The notes under the pieces were generated by a model that saw only the letters and a program-made list of their open reading frames with translations, ran no database searches and was not told the origin of the DNA. From Pseudomonas sp. (GTDB lineage Bacteria > Pseudomonadota > Gammaproteobacteria > Pseudomonadales > Pseudomonadaceae): DNA of 64,000 nucleotides. Below are positions 1 to 8,543 of this stretch, piece after piece; positions within the stretch are counted from its first letter, which is position 1; each line of letters begins with the position of its first letter. A program made the position numbers and the translations under genes. Location: NCBI GenBank assembly GCA_030656145.1, contig JAUSOF010000028.1, positions 17,099 through 81,098 on the forward strand, read 5' to 3'.

Positions 1-107
1 TGGATCACTTCGGCTGGGCCGGCTTTCGCGAAACGCCGATCAGCCCCGGCAAGATTGGCGGCTTGCTGCTGATAGTCGCGGGAATCTGGCTGATCCGCCG
101 CGGCTAG
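1..107 (+). CDS. DMT-type inner-membrane transporter, DUF606/YdcZ family (3' end only)
   Basis: The open frame entering from the left edge reads DHFGWAGF...ETPISPGKIGG, then a hydrophobic helix, and ends in WLIRRG and a TAG at 105-107. This DHFGW...G...P-S...G pattern with a last membrane helix is typical of the C terminus of the small DUF606 (YdcZ-like) members of the drug/metabolite transporter superfamily. Only about 34 residues are visible, so substrate and gene name cannot be given. The stop codon merges with the left edge of a REP-like palindrome (107-147). Confidence 0.6.
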   Translation, partial: DHFGWAGFRETPISPGKIGGLLLIVAGIWLIRRG

Positions 108-147
108 GTGTGCGCGCGCACGGCCTAGGCGGCCCCGCACACCCTAG
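107..147. repeat. REP-like palindrome, GTAGGGTGCGC family, degenerate
   Basis: The dyad pairs GGTGTGCG with CGCACACC around a central GGCCTAGGCGGCC. Both ends read CTAG where the family has GTAG/CTAC. The copy at 44937-44971 has the same inner GCCTAGGCGGCC, which shows common origin. It sits between the convergent DMT and SdiA-regulated genes and may act as a terminator (inference). Confidence 0.6.
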
Positions 148-181
148 CGACCCAGGCATCGTGGGCCGGTCGAGAGTATGC

Positions 182-1114
182 TCAGTCGCGCTCGAACTTG
201 TAGAACAGATTGGGTTCGCTGACCAGATACAGGTTGCCGCGGTCGTCCAGGGTCATGCCTTCGCCCTGGGGCACGCTGTCTTGCAGGCCAGCGAAACCAC
301 CGAGCAATGAGCGGAAGCTGATCAGCTTGCCCTCGCCATCCAGTTCCATCAGCACCTTGGATTCATCGCTGAGCAAGGCCAGATGGCCGGTCTGTTCGTC
401 GTAGTGCACCGAGGACAGGTCGGTGGCGAAGACATTCTCGACCCACGCCTCGCGATCGATGACTTCGAGGTTGAAGTCGCCTTCAATGCTCGCCTTCAAC
501 CCGCGGATTTCGTAGAGCTTGCGCGGTGAATGCTCCTTGACCACGAACAGCCGGTCGCCGGCACGGTCGTAGCCGACCCCTTCAAAACCCTGATTACCGC
601 CCAACTCGATACCCAGGGTCAGCGCCCGGTAATCCTCGCGAAACAAGGCGCCGGATTGCTCCGGTACCTCGACCACCACCAGCGCATGGTTACGCTCCTC
701 GGCCAGCAACAACAGGTTGTCACCCAGGTAGGTGATGCCCTCTACATCCTCGAAACCACTGAGCGGGTAGCGCGCCTGCACCTCGCCGTCCGTGCTCAGG
801 GCGAGCAGCTCTTCGGGGTTATTCACTACTGCCCAGAGCTGGTCGCGGCGCTCGTCATAGGTCAAGCCGGAGAGGTTGTCGCTGACCCCGGAAACGGCCT
901 TGGCGTCGATTCGCACCCGGTACTCCGGCAGCCACATACTGCGGTCTTGCCACTCGGTTGCATGCCAGGAGGTCTGGATCCAGAAGTACAAGCGGTCATC
1001 CAGGTGCAGGGTGCGCACTTGATACACCAGGGTCAGCAGAACCAACACCAGCGCCCATGTCCATGGACTCAAGACGGGCAGCCGTCCTAGCATCCCCTTG
1101 GCAATTGACATCAT
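182..1114 (-). CDS. SdiA-regulated domain protein (YjiK-like), membrane-anchored beta-propeller
   Basis: The protein has 310 aa. Residues about 17-35 form one N-terminal membrane anchor; the rest is probably periplasmic and carries the SdiA-regulated domain: repeated blade-like strands with the motifs SGLTYDERRDQLWAV, FEDVEGITYLGDN and PQGEGMTLDDRGNLYLVSEP. Members of this family are six-bladed propellers with no firm enzymatic role. The start is one of two adjacent Met codons (ATGATG). It stands alone, converging on the DMT gene and divergent from the SulP gene. Family assignment is firm, function unknown. Confidence 0.8.
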   Translation of the reverse strand: MMSIAKGMLGRLPVLSPWTWALVLVLLTLVYQVRTLHLDDRLYFWIQTSWHATEWQDRSMWLPEYRVRIDAKAVSGVSDNLSGLTYDERRDQLWAVVNNPEELLALSTDGEVQARYPLSGFEDVEGITYLGDNLLLLAEERNHALVVVEVPEQSGALFREDYRALTLGIELGGNQGFEGVGYDRAGDRLFVVKEHSPRKLYEIRGLKASIEGDFNLEVIDREAWVENVFATDLSSVHYDEQTGHLALLSDESKVLMELDGEGKLISFRSLLGGFAGLQDSVPQGEGMTLDDRGNLYLVSEPNLFYKFERD

Positions 1115-1304
1115 GGTTGGTCACTCTCGCATACAGATGGGCAAAGGCAGTCTGCCCCGCGATTGTTGCAATCCGCGGAGCGCTGCACGCGAGCGCGCAA
1201 AACTGATGAAACCAGCGCCAGTTGGCGCGGTGAGTTGGAGCGTGCTGCGCAAGCCAAGTTCCCTCGGGCCGCGCAAAGCGCCCGCGCGGGGTGCGGGGTG
1301 CGGG

Positions 1305-1338
1305 CACGCCCCCGTTCGTGTCACGCCCCCGTTCGTGT
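1305..1338. repeat. Two tandem 17-bp direct repeats
   Basis: CACGCCCCCGTTCGTGT occurs twice with no mismatch and no spacer, about 45 bp before the candidate leader ORF of sulP. It could be a paired operator or simple slippage; nothing decides between these. Confidence 0.7.
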
Positions 1339-1382
1339 TAAGGTGCGCGCCCTTTTGCTTATATGGATAGAGACAGGTCGTC

Positions 1383-1427
1383 ATGACACTGGCCCAACCA
1401 TTACGCTGGCTGCCTAAGCCGCCTTAG
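1383..1427 (+). CDS. Possible short leader peptide upstream of sulP
   Basis: An ATG preceded by GAGACAGG opens a 14-codon frame, MTLAQPLRWLPKPP, ending in Pro-Pro-stop. The last codons overlap a small hairpin (CTAAG-CCGC-CTTAG, 1414-1427). Pro-Pro before a stop is slow to terminate, a property used by some regulatory leader peptides (family knowledge). That this one is translated is inference; the frame is short enough to arise by chance. Confidence 0.25.
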   Translation: MTLAQPLRWLPKPP

Positions 1428-1599
1428 CGTTACGCCCCCTCCTGCATAGCCTCGCCGGTTCTCCCGGTCGTGCGGCTGTGCGCTCCGCGTAGCTGAACGT
1501 CGTTCGGTCATGCGCCTGCTTTACTTGTAAATCTGCCATTCACCCAGTCCGCCGTGCGTTTGCGCGTGATAGCGGAATACAGTCTTTTGGGAATACGCC

Positions 1600-3087
1600 A
1601 TGCTGCAAAGCCTTAAAAACACCTGGTTCTTCAATATTCGCGGCGACGTGCTCGCCGGCATCGTGGTGGCGCTTGCGCTGATCCCGGAGGCCATTGCCTT
1701 CTCGATCATCGCCGGGGTCGACCCCAAGGTCGGCCTCTATGCGTCCTTCTGCATCGCCGTGGTGATCGCCTTCGTCGGCGGCCGCCCTGGGATGATCTCC
1801 GCCGCCACTGGCGCCATGGCGCTGCTGATGGTGACCCTGGTGAAAAACCACGGCCTCGAGTACCTGCTGGCCGCCACCCTGCTCACCGGGCTGCTGCAGA
1901 TCGGTGCCGGCTACCTCAAGCTTGGCTCGCTGATGCGTTTCGTCTCGCGCTCGGTGGTCACCGGCTTCGTCAATGCCCTGGCGATCCTGATCTTCATGGC
2001 CCAGCTACCTGAATTGACCAATGTCAGCTGGCACGTCTATGCCATGACGGCGGCGGGCCTGGGCATCATCTACCTGTTCCCCTATGTACCGAAGATCGGC
2101 AAGATCATTCCCTCGCCACTGGTGTGCATCCTGGTGTTGACCGGGGTGTATATGTACACCGGTATGGATATTCGCAGCGTCGGCGATATGGGCGAGTTGC
2201 CCGACACCCTGCCGTTCTTCCTCTGGCCGGACGTGCCGCTGACCTTCGAGACCCTGGCGATCATCTTCCCTTACTCCGCCGCATTGGCCGTAGTTGGTCT
2301 ACTGGAGTCGATGATGACCGCGACCATCATTGATGACCTGACCGACACCAACAGCGACAAGAACCGCGAGTGCAAGGGTCAGGGCGTAGCCAATATCGCC
2401 TCCGGCCTGCTCGGCGGCATGGCCGGTTGCGCGATGATCGGCCAGTCGGTGATCAACGTGAAGTCCGGCGGCCGCGGTCGCTTGTCCTGCCTGACTGCGG
2501 GCGTGGTGTTGCTGCTGATGGTGGTGTTCCTCAGCGAATGGGTCAGTCAGATCCCCATGGCCGCGCTGGTCGCTGTGATGATCATGGTCTCGATCGGCAC
2601 CTTCAGCTGGGACTCGCTGCGCAACATGCAAAAGCATCCGCTTTCCACCAGTATCGTCATGGTCTCCACCGTTGTTGTGGTGGTCGCCACCCACAACCTG
2701 GCCTATGGCGTGCTGGTCGGCGTGCTGCTGGCGGCGATGTTTTTCGCCAACAAGATCGGCCACTTCATGTACATCAGCTCGGAGGCCGACAACGACGGCA
2801 CCCAGCGCAGCTACAACGTAGTCGGCCAGGTGTTCTTCAGCTCCGCCGACAAGTTCATCGCTGCCTTTGACTTCAAGGAGGCGGTTGATAAGGTGATCAT
2901 CGATCTGTCCCGCGCACACTTCTGGGACATCACCGCCGTTGCCGCCCTGGACAAGGTAGTGCTCAAGTTCCGCCGCGAAGGCACCGACGTCGAAGTGCTG
3001 GGCCTCAACGAAGCCAGCGCCACCATCGTCGACCGCTTTGGCGTACATGACAAACCCGATGCCGTCGACCAACTGATGGGCCACTAA
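1600..3087 (+). CDS. SulP family inorganic anion transporter
   Basis: This is a 495-aa inner-membrane permease. The N-terminal sulfate-transporter core (residues about 10-380) begins with the typical [20 protein letters not shown] segment and has some 10-12 membrane helices. A cytoplasmic STAS domain follows (about 400-495, ending in the [17 protein letters not shown] region). At 495 aa it is shorter than many SulP proteins (550-600). Substrates in the family include sulfate, bicarbonate and other anions; the sequence does not settle which. A universal stress protein gene follows 12 bp later, so the two are probably co-transcribed. The ATG is preceded by only a weak purine run (TTGGGAATACGCC). 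Confidence 0.88.
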   Translation: MLQSLKNTWFFNIRGDVLAGIVVALALIPEAIAFSIIAGVDPKVGLYASFCIAVVIAFVGGRPGMISAATGAMALLMVTLVKNHGLEYLLAATLLTGLLQIGAGYLKLGSLMRFVSRSVVTGFVNALAILIFMAQLPELTNVSWHVYAMTAAGLGIIYLFPYVPKIGKIIPSPLVCILVLTGVYMYTGMDIRSVGDMGELPDTLPFFLWPDVPLTFETLAIIFPYSAALAVVGLLESMMTATIIDDLTDTNSDKNRECKGQGVANIASGLLGGMAGCAMIGQSVINVKSGGRGRLSCLTAGVVLLLMVVFLSEWVSQIPMAALVAVMIMVSIGTFSWDSLRNMQKHPLSTSIVMVSTVVVVVATHNLAYGVLVGVLLAAMFFANKIGHFMYISSEADNDGTQRSYNVVGQVFFSSADKFIAAFDFKEAVDKVIIDLSRAHFWDITAVAALDKVVLKFRREGTDVEVLGLNEASATIVDRFGVHDKPDAVDQLMGH

Positions 3088-3099
3088 AAGGAGCACAAC

Positions 3100-3951
3100 A
3101 TGACCCACGTAATGGCTTGTATCGATGGTTCGCACTCCACCACCGGCGTCTGCGACTACGCCGCCTGGGCCAGCCAGCGCCTCGGCGCAGCGCTGTGCTT
3201 CCTGCATGTCCTGGATCAGGTGCAGTACCCGCAGCCAAGTGACTTGTCCGGCACCATCGGCCTGGGCAGCCGCGAACACCTGCTGGAAGAACTGGCGGCG
3301 CTCGACGAAAAACGCGGCAAGCTGGCCCTGGAACAGGGTCATCACCTGCTCGAAGCGGCCAAGGCCCGCGCCATCGCCGATGGTGTGGCCAACCCGCAGC
3401 TGCGCCAACGGCATGGCGACCTGGTGGAAAGCCTGGTCGAACTGCAAGCAGACATCCGCCTGCTGGTGATCGGCCGTCAGGGCGCAACCAGCGACAACCT
3501 CAGTCAACTGGTCGGTAGCCATCTGGAGAACGTGATTCGCACCGTGCAGCGGCCGATCCTGGTCAGCTGTGGCGAGTTCAAGGCGCCGCAGAGCTATATG
3601 TTCGCCTACGACGGCAGCGCCACCGCGCGCAAAAGCATCGAGATGATCGCTGCCAGCCCGCTGCTCAAGGGCCTGCCGTGCCACCTGCTGATGATCGGCG
3701 CCGACACCAGCGACGCCTGGGAGCAGCTCAAGTCCGCCGAACGCGTGCTGCTGGGTTCAGCCAGCGAGGTGCACCTGGCGATCCGCGCTGGCGAGGTCGA
3801 ACCGACCCTGCACGCCTACCAGGCCGAGCACGGTATCGACCTGCTGGCCATGGGTGCCTATGGCCACTCGCGGATTCGCCAGTTCCTAGTCGGCAGCACC
3901 ACCAGCCACCTGTTGCGCACCAGCACCAGCGCGCTGTTGATCCTGCGCTGA
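3100..3951 (+). CDS. Tandem-domain universal stress protein (UspA family)
   Basis: The 283 aa hold two Usp domains, about 1-140 and 150-283. The second keeps the ATP-binding signature G-2x-G-9x-G-S/T (GAYGHSRIRQFLVGST near the C terminus). In the first the loop is one residue longer (GRQGATSDNLSQLVGS), so nucleotide binding there is less certain. AAAAGGAG lies 8 bp before the ATG. The gene follows the SulP transporter by 12 bp, a pairing common in Pseudomonas; the Usp may modulate the transporter or report its status (inference). Tandem Usps of this size are cytoplasmic stress proteins. Confidence 0.88.
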   Translation: MTHVMACIDGSHSTTGVCDYAAWASQRLGAALCFLHVLDQVQYPQPSDLSGTIGLGSREHLLEELAALDEKRGKLALEQGHHLLEAAKARAIADGVANPQLRQRHGDLVESLVELQADIRLLVIGRQGATSDNLSQLVGSHLENVIRTVQRPILVSCGEFKAPQSYMFAYDGSATARKSIEMIAASPLLKGLPCHLLMIGADTSDAWEQLKSAERVLLGSASEVHLAIRAGEVEPTLHAYQAEHGIDLLAMGAYGHSRIRQFLVGSTTSHLLRTSTSALLILR

Positions 3952-3996
3952 GTCGTCTGCTGCGGTCGATATTGTCACAACCGCGGAGGTAACCTC

Positions 3997-4356
3997 ATGG
4001 GCGACGAACTGGATCTCGAACACTTTCGTCGTCTGCTGCAACAACGCCTGGACGAGCTGCAACGGCAGATCCAGGGCGAGGAATCCCGCGATCAGGCGGT
4101 CGAACTGGACCAGAGCAAGGTCGGTCGCCTGTCGCGCATGGATGCCCTGCAGCAACAGGCCATGCTCGATGCCACCCATGCCCGCACGCAGCACGAATGC
4201 GTTCGCCTGCAGCGAGCGTTGCAGCGCCTGTACAGCGGCGACTATGGCTGGTGTAGCCAATGCGACGAGGCCATCGCAGTGGCGCGCCTGGAGATCGATC
4301 CCGCGGCGCAGCTATGCATTCGCTGCGCGGAGTCAGCTGAACGCCAGCCCAAATGA
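3997..4356 (+). CDS. TraR/DksA family C4 zinc-finger protein
   Basis: The protein has 119 aa. A long N-terminal coiled-coil (about 5-78, rich in Leu, Gln, Glu and Arg) is followed by a C4 zinc finger with Cys86-x2-Cys89 and Cys107-x2-Cys110. This is the layout of DksA-like RNA-polymerase secondary-channel proteins, here shorter than DksA (about 150 aa). The acidic DxxDA tip of DksA is not obvious, though SRMDALQQQ lies near the middle. A strong GGAGGT lies 7 bp before the ATG. It follows the Usp gene by 45 bp, which fits a stress-response operon (inference). Confidence 0.8.
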   Translation: MGDELDLEHFRRLLQQRLDELQRQIQGEESRDQAVELDQSKVGRLSRMDALQQQAMLDATHARTQHECVRLQRALQRLYSGDYGWCSQCDEAIAVARLEIDPAAQLCIRCAESAERQPK

Positions 4357-4426
4357 TGGCACAGTGGCACTCCAAGCCTGACTGACGCACTATAGTCGGG
4401 CCCAGCCGTTTTTGTGATTACACGCC

Positions 4427-5548
4427 ATGAGCAACCCTGAAGTACCCCGTGACCCCCAGACCTTCGTACTCTGGCGCGAAGCCCAGGACACACGAATCCG
4501 CACCCGTCTGGGCGGCATCTATTACCTGCTGGCGTGGTTACTGACCTGGCTGTTCAGCGACAGCCCGGCCGAGCTGCTGGTCTGGGGTCTGACCGGAGCC
4601 GTCTTATTCACTCTGTTGCTGGTCCTGCGCCTGCTCCATCACCTGCCCACAGAGGAGACGCCGCCAGCGCTGCGCAGCTGGATCGACCGCCATTGGGGCT
4701 TGGTCCTGCTGACGGCGCTGGCCTGGGGACTGACCCATGCCTGGAGCCTCAACGACCCGGCATTCGCCAGCTCCTGGCTGATCGCCACCCTCAGCACCAT
4801 CGCCTTCAGCACGGCGATGGCCTTCAACTTTTCGATGCGCAAGGGCCGCGCCATCGTCGCCCTGCTCCTGCTCTACCTGCCCGGGCTGGTCGCACTGGCC
4901 GTGGATTGGCGCGAACAGCAGGCGATCCTGATCACCCTGGCCTTCTACCTGAGCTATCTGGTCCTGGCGCTCAAGCGCAGCCACCGCGAGTACCAAAACA
5001 CCCTGGCGCTTGAGCTCGAGCTGCTGGAACAACAGCAACGCCTGGAACAACTCAGCCGCACCGACAGCCTGACCCAACTGGGCAATCGCTATCAGTTCAA
5101 CAACCTGTTTCCGGTGATGGTCGCCAGCGCCCAGCGCCAGAATGGCCCGATGTCGCTGGTACTGCTGGATATCGACTTCTTCAAGCGGGTCAACGACCAG
5201 CACGGCCATGCCTGCGGCGACGCCTGCCTCAGCGCCTTCGCCGAACGCATGCGCCAGGTATTCCGCCGCGACAGCGATGCCCTGCTGCGCCTGGGTGGCG
5301 AGGAGTTCGGCGTGCTGATGCCCAATACCACCCTGGAGCAGGCCTGCCTGCTGGCCGAGAGTTTTCGCCAGGAACTGACCCAACACGGCTTCAGCGTAAA
5401 GGGCAGCGACCTGCCACTGACCGCCAGCCTCGGCGTCGGCTGCTTCGACCCGCAGCGCGACGACAGCCCCGAAGCCTTCTACAAGCGCGTCGACGCTGCG
5501 CTCTATCAAGCCAAGGGTGCCGGGCGCAACTGCCTGGTGCAGGCCTGA
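4427..5548 (+). CDS. Membrane-bound diguanylate cyclase (GGEEF)
   Basis: The 373 aa begin with an integral membrane region of about six helices (residues about 25-185), followed by a short coiled-coil and a C-terminal GGDEF domain. The active-site motif is GGEEF at 290-294. An RxxD inhibitory site (RDSD) lies five residues before it, so product inhibition by c-di-GMP is likely. There is no EAL domain. It should make cyclic di-GMP at the inner membrane; the N-terminal sensor type is not one I recognise. It lies between the DksA-like gene and the convergent pbpC. Confidence 0.87.
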   Translation: MSNPEVPRDPQTFVLWREAQDTRIRTRLGGIYYLLAWLLTWLFSDSPAELLVWGLTGAVLFTLLLVLRLLHHLPTEETPPALRSWIDRHWGLVLLTALAWGLTHAWSLNDPAFASSWLIATLSTIAFSTAMAFNFSMRKGRAIVALLLLYLPGLVALAVDWREQQAILITLAFYLSYLVLALKRSHREYQNTLALELELLEQQQRLEQLSRTDSLTQLGNRYQFNNLFPVMVASAQRQNGPMSLVLLDIDFFKRVNDQHGHACGDACLSAFAERMRQVFRRDSDALLRLGGEEFGVLMPNTTLEQACLLAESFRQELTQHGFSVKGSDLPLTASLGVGCFDPQRDDSPEAFYKRVDAALYQAKGAGRNCLVQA

Positions 5549-5679
5549 AAGCCCCAATCTGCAACCGCCCTACACGCGAAAACTGCCCATCTGCCTGGCC
5601 AGGCATGCCAGAAGCAGGCCTGCATTATGCTGCCGCGCGGCTGCCGATAAACCTGCCAACAGCCAACACCAGCACGTGG

Positions 5680-8037
5680 TTAATCGCCGACCACGAACTC
5701 CAGCCGCGCGGTCTGTCCGCTCTCGTCCAGCACACTGAGCTGGTAGCGACCGCTGCGCTTGAAGGTGTGACTGAACGTCGCCTCGGCGGTGGTTTCGCCG
5801 CGCGGCTGGCCGTCGACGAACCACCAATGCCGACCGCTGCCACCCAGAGCCGAGAGTCGCAACCGCAGCGGATCGGCGCTCGACGCCGGACGGCGCAGGC
5901 GATCACCTTGGCGCACCCCAACGATCGACAGTGGCGCGACAAATGGAGCATGGAGTGGTGGGCAGCTGGCATCGACCGCCGGTAAGCGCGCGCTGCGCCG
6001 CTCGCGACGCGGCAGCCAGGGTTCCAGGGGGGCGGGCCACAAGACGAAGTGGCGAGGCTCGGCGCCGGGGCAGCTGGCATCGACGCGCCCCCCATCGGCA
6101 CCGACCCAGACATTCTCCTGCAAGCCCAGACCCAACGGCTGATCCAGTGCCTGCAGGGTCGGTGGCGTGGTGCCGGCCAGGGTCCAGGCGAAACGCTGGC
6201 GCCGGCAGTTGGGGTCGGCCTTGTCCAATGGCTGACCCAGCGGCCAGCAGATTGCCGCTACGCCAACCTCTGCCGGTTGTGAATCGGCCGGCACGCCAAG
6301 GCCGCGCTGGCTGTCGCGGTTGCTCAGCAGGTCGTGCACTTGCAGCAACAAGGGCGCCGCCGAGGCCAGGCCGAACTGACCGGGCACCGGGGTGCCGTCC
6401 GGGCGACCGATCCAGATACCAATGACATAGCGCGGCGCCACGCCGATCGCCCAGGCATCGCGAAAGCCATAGCTGGTCCCGGTTTTCCAGGCCAGGCTTG
6501 GCCGCTGCACCAACTGTGCGCGCGGGTCGCGGTCCGGACGCGCCTGGCCACTGAGAATGCGCCGCACGATCCAGGCGCCACCGGGCGACAACAGGCGCCG
6601 CTCCAGCAGTGCATCCTGCGGTTGGAAACGCAGACGCGCCGCCTTGCCGCCACGGGCGAAGGCGCTGTAGCCGCCAACCAACTCTTCCAGACGGCTGCCG
6701 GCGCCGCCGAGAATCAGCGCCAGGTTCGGCTCGGCCAACGGCGGCAAGGCCAGCGGCACCCCGGCGCTGCGCAGCTCGCCGGCGAAACGCTTCGGCCCAT
6801 AGGCTTCCAGCAACTGCACCGCTGGCAGGTTGAGCGACGTGGCCAGGGCCTCGCTGGCTGACACCGCGCCACTGAAACCGGCGCCGAAGTTGCCCGGACG
6901 GTAGTCGCCGTAACGCCGCGGCACGTCTTGCAACAAGGATTCGGAATGGATCAGCCCGGCGTCCAGCGCCATGCCATAAAGGAAGGGCTTGAGGGTCGAG
7001 CCGGGCGAACGCACAGCGCTGATCATGTCGACATGGCCGAAGCGTTTGCCATCACCGATATCCACCGAGCCGAGGTAAGCGCGCACCGCCATGCTCGGCT
7101 GTTCGACCACCAGAATCGCCGCCGACGTGCGCTCCGGCAGGCGTGCGCGCCAGCCCAGCAGCAGGTCCTCCAGGCGGCGTTGCAAGGCGGCATCGACAGT
7201 GGTGCGAATCAGCGGCGGGCTGCCGGGGCGGTTCAGTCGCCGCGCCAGCAAGGGTGCCAAACGCGGCTCCTGGCGCGGCGCCAGCAGCACCGGCTCCTCC
7301 AGTGCATCCGCGATCGCCGCATGCGGCCACACCGCGAAATGGTCCAGGCGCTTGAGTACCTTGTCCCGCGCAGCCTGGGCGCGCTCGGGATGACGGTCCG
7401 GACGCAGGCGACTGGGGGCCTGCGGCAGCACTGCGAGCAACGCCGCTTCGGCGCGAGTCAGGTTGGCCGGGGCCTTGCCCAGATAGCTCCAACTGGCCGC
7501 GGCCACGCCTTGCAGGGTGCCGCCGAAAGGCGCGCGATTGAGGTAAAGGCCAAGAATCTCGTCCTTGGACAAATGCCACTCCAACTGCACGGTACGCCAC
7601 AGTTGCTTGAACTTGCCGGCGTAACTGCGCGTATGCGGATCGAGCAGCCGCGCCACCTGCATTGACAAGGTGCTGCCGCCGGAGAGCACACGCCCACCCC
7701 TGAGGTTTTGCCAGGCCGCGCGGCCCAGGGCCAACGGATTGACCCCGGGGTGCTGGTAGAACCAGCGATCCTCGTAGGTCAGCAGTGCTTGCAGGTAGTA
7801 GGGCGAAACCTCTTCAGGACTGATCGGGTAGCGCCACACACCGTCATGGTCGGCAAAACGCCACAGCGGCGTGCCGTCCTCAGCCAATACCACCCGCGCC
7901 ATGTCGTCTTCCGGCAACGGCAGCGGGAACAGGCGATCGGCCGCTAGCAGCACCAGCATCAGGCACAGGGACACAGCCAGCCATGGGCGGCGCAGTAGAG
8001 GCCATAGTCCGGCTCCTCGGCCGGTCGGCTTAAGCAC
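5680..8037 (-). CDS. pbpC: Penicillin-binding protein 1C (peptidoglycan glycosyltransferase/transpeptidase)
   Basis: A bifunctional class A penicillin-binding protein of 785 aa with a membrane anchor at about 19-37. The GT51 glycosyltransferase has catalytic Glu89 in YEDRWF and GGSTLSMQ. The transpeptidase carries Ser347-x-x-Lys350 (STLK), Ser401-Leu-Asn and Lys518-Thr-Gly. A C-terminal PBP1C-specific domain follows. I place the start at a GTG (8035-8037) because AAGGAG lies 6 bp before it and the hydrophobic anchor then falls at the normal place; an in-frame extension to 8157 has no such site. The alpha-2-macroglobulin gene lies upstream on the same strand, as in E. coli yfhM-pbpC, but with a small opposite-strand gene between them. 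Confidence 0.93.
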   Translation of the reverse strand: MLKPTGRGAGLWPLLRRPWLAVSLCLMLVLLAADRLFPLPLPEDDMARVVLAEDGTPLWRFADHDGVWRYPISPEEVSPYYLQALLTYEDRWFYQHPGVNPLALGRAAWQNLRGGRVLSGGSTLSMQVARLLDPHTRSYAGKFKQLWRTVQLEWHLSKDEILGLYLNRAPFGGTLQGVAAASWSYLGKAPANLTRAEAALLAVLPQAPSRLRPDRHPERAQAARDKVLKRLDHFAVWPHAAIADALEEPVLLAPRQEPRLAPLLARRLNRPGSPPLIRTTVDAALQRRLEDLLLGWRARLPERTSAAILVVEQPSMAVRAYLGSVDIGDGKRFGHVDMISAVRSPGSTLKPFLYGMALDAGLIHSESLLQDVPRRYGDYRPGNFGAGFSGAVSASEALATSLNLPAVQLLEAYGPKRFAGELRSAGVPLALPPLAEPNLALILGGAGSRLEELVGGYSAFARGGKAARLRFQPQDALLERRLLSPGGAWIVRRILSGQARPDRDPRAQLVQRPSLAWKTGTSYGFRDAWAIGVAPRYVIGIWIGRPDGTPVPGQFGLASAAPLLLQVHDLLSNRDSQRGLGVPADSQPAEVGVAAICWPLGQPLDKADPNCRRQRFAWTLAGTTPPTLQALDQPLGLGLQENVWVGADGGRVDASCPGAEPRHFVLWPAPLEPWLPRRERRSARLPAVDASCPPLHAPFVAPLSIVGVRQGDRLRRPASSADPLRLRLSALGGSGRHWWFVDGQPRGETTAEATFSHTFKRSGRYQLSVLDESGQTARLEFVVGD

Positions 8038-8203
8038 ACGAAACTCCTTGTATAGTGAATCCAGCGCCCCAGCCCACATGCAACCCGCACGTGGCAGGAA
8101 CCCAGCGCCGCCGTCTGATGCCAATAGCCCTGCGATAGCGCAAAATGACTGGCACACTGGCGTCCGCTAACAACTACACCAGACGAACTGGAACAGAAAA
8201 AAT

Positions 8204-8497
8204 ATGAGTGTTGAAGGTTTTTTTGAATCCCTCGGCCAGGCGTTCGGCGCGGTCATCCGCTTTATCGTCGAAGGCCTGAGCGGGTTCTTCGGCCTATTTG
8301 GCGATGCGTTCGGCGGCTTTATCGATGGCATGTCCAAGGCGCTGGGCATTACGCCGTCACTGCTCGGCATGCTCGTGCTGGTCATGGGTCTGCTGCTGCT
8401 CTACGCCGCCGTGCGCGCCTTCCTGCGCCGCTCGATCATCGCCGGTTTGATCTGGCTGTTCTTCGGTTTATGGCTACTCGGCGGTCTGATCAGTTAG
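8204..8497 (+). CDS. Small hydrophobic membrane protein, unknown function
   Basis: I do not recognise a named family. The 97 residues begin with an amphipathic Gly/Phe-rich half (about 1-48, with repeating G-x-F / F-G-x-F spacing such as FFGLFGDAFGGF). Two predicted membrane helices follow (about 52-72 and 76-95) with an Arg-Arg loop between them. It lies on the opposite strand between the A2M lipoprotein gene and pbpC, its start divergent from pbpC. A perfect hairpin follows its stop. The ATG lacks a strong Shine-Dalgarno. It may act at the membrane surface (inference). Confidence 0.65.
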   Translation: MSVEGFFESLGQAFGAVIRFIVEGLSGFFGLFGDAFGGFIDGMSKALGITPSLLGMLVLVMGLLLLYAAVRAFLRRSIIAGLIWLFFGLWLLGGLIS

Positions 8498-8515
8498 CTG
8501 CCTCTACTTGCATTT

Positions 8516-8534
8516 CCCCGGATTGCATCCGGGG
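8516..8534. terminator. Hairpin between convergent genes, likely bidirectional terminator
   Basis: A perfect 8-bp stem, CCCCGGAT-TGC-ATCCGGGG, lies between the stop of the small membrane protein (8497) and the stop of the A2M gene (8544). There is no long T tract on either side, so strength is uncertain. Confidence 0.5.
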
Positions 8535-8543
8535 AGCCTTCTC

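Larger units (their letters stand above)
1115..1599. other. 485-bp non-coding region between SdiA-regulated gene and sulP
   Basis: I see no full-length gene. The region holds two perfect tandem copies of a 17-bp unit (CACGCCCCCGTTCGTGT) at 1305-1321 and 1322-1338, a possible 14-residue leader ORF at 1383-1427, and a GC-rich stretch with short dyads up to the sulP start. It probably contains the promoters of both divergent genes and a long sulP leader. Confidence 0.5.

Noticed and set aside
2299..3684. Minus-strand frame across sulP and the stress protein gene
   Set aside because: It spans two well-supported genes and has a His/Asp/Gln-rich composition with no recognisable domain.
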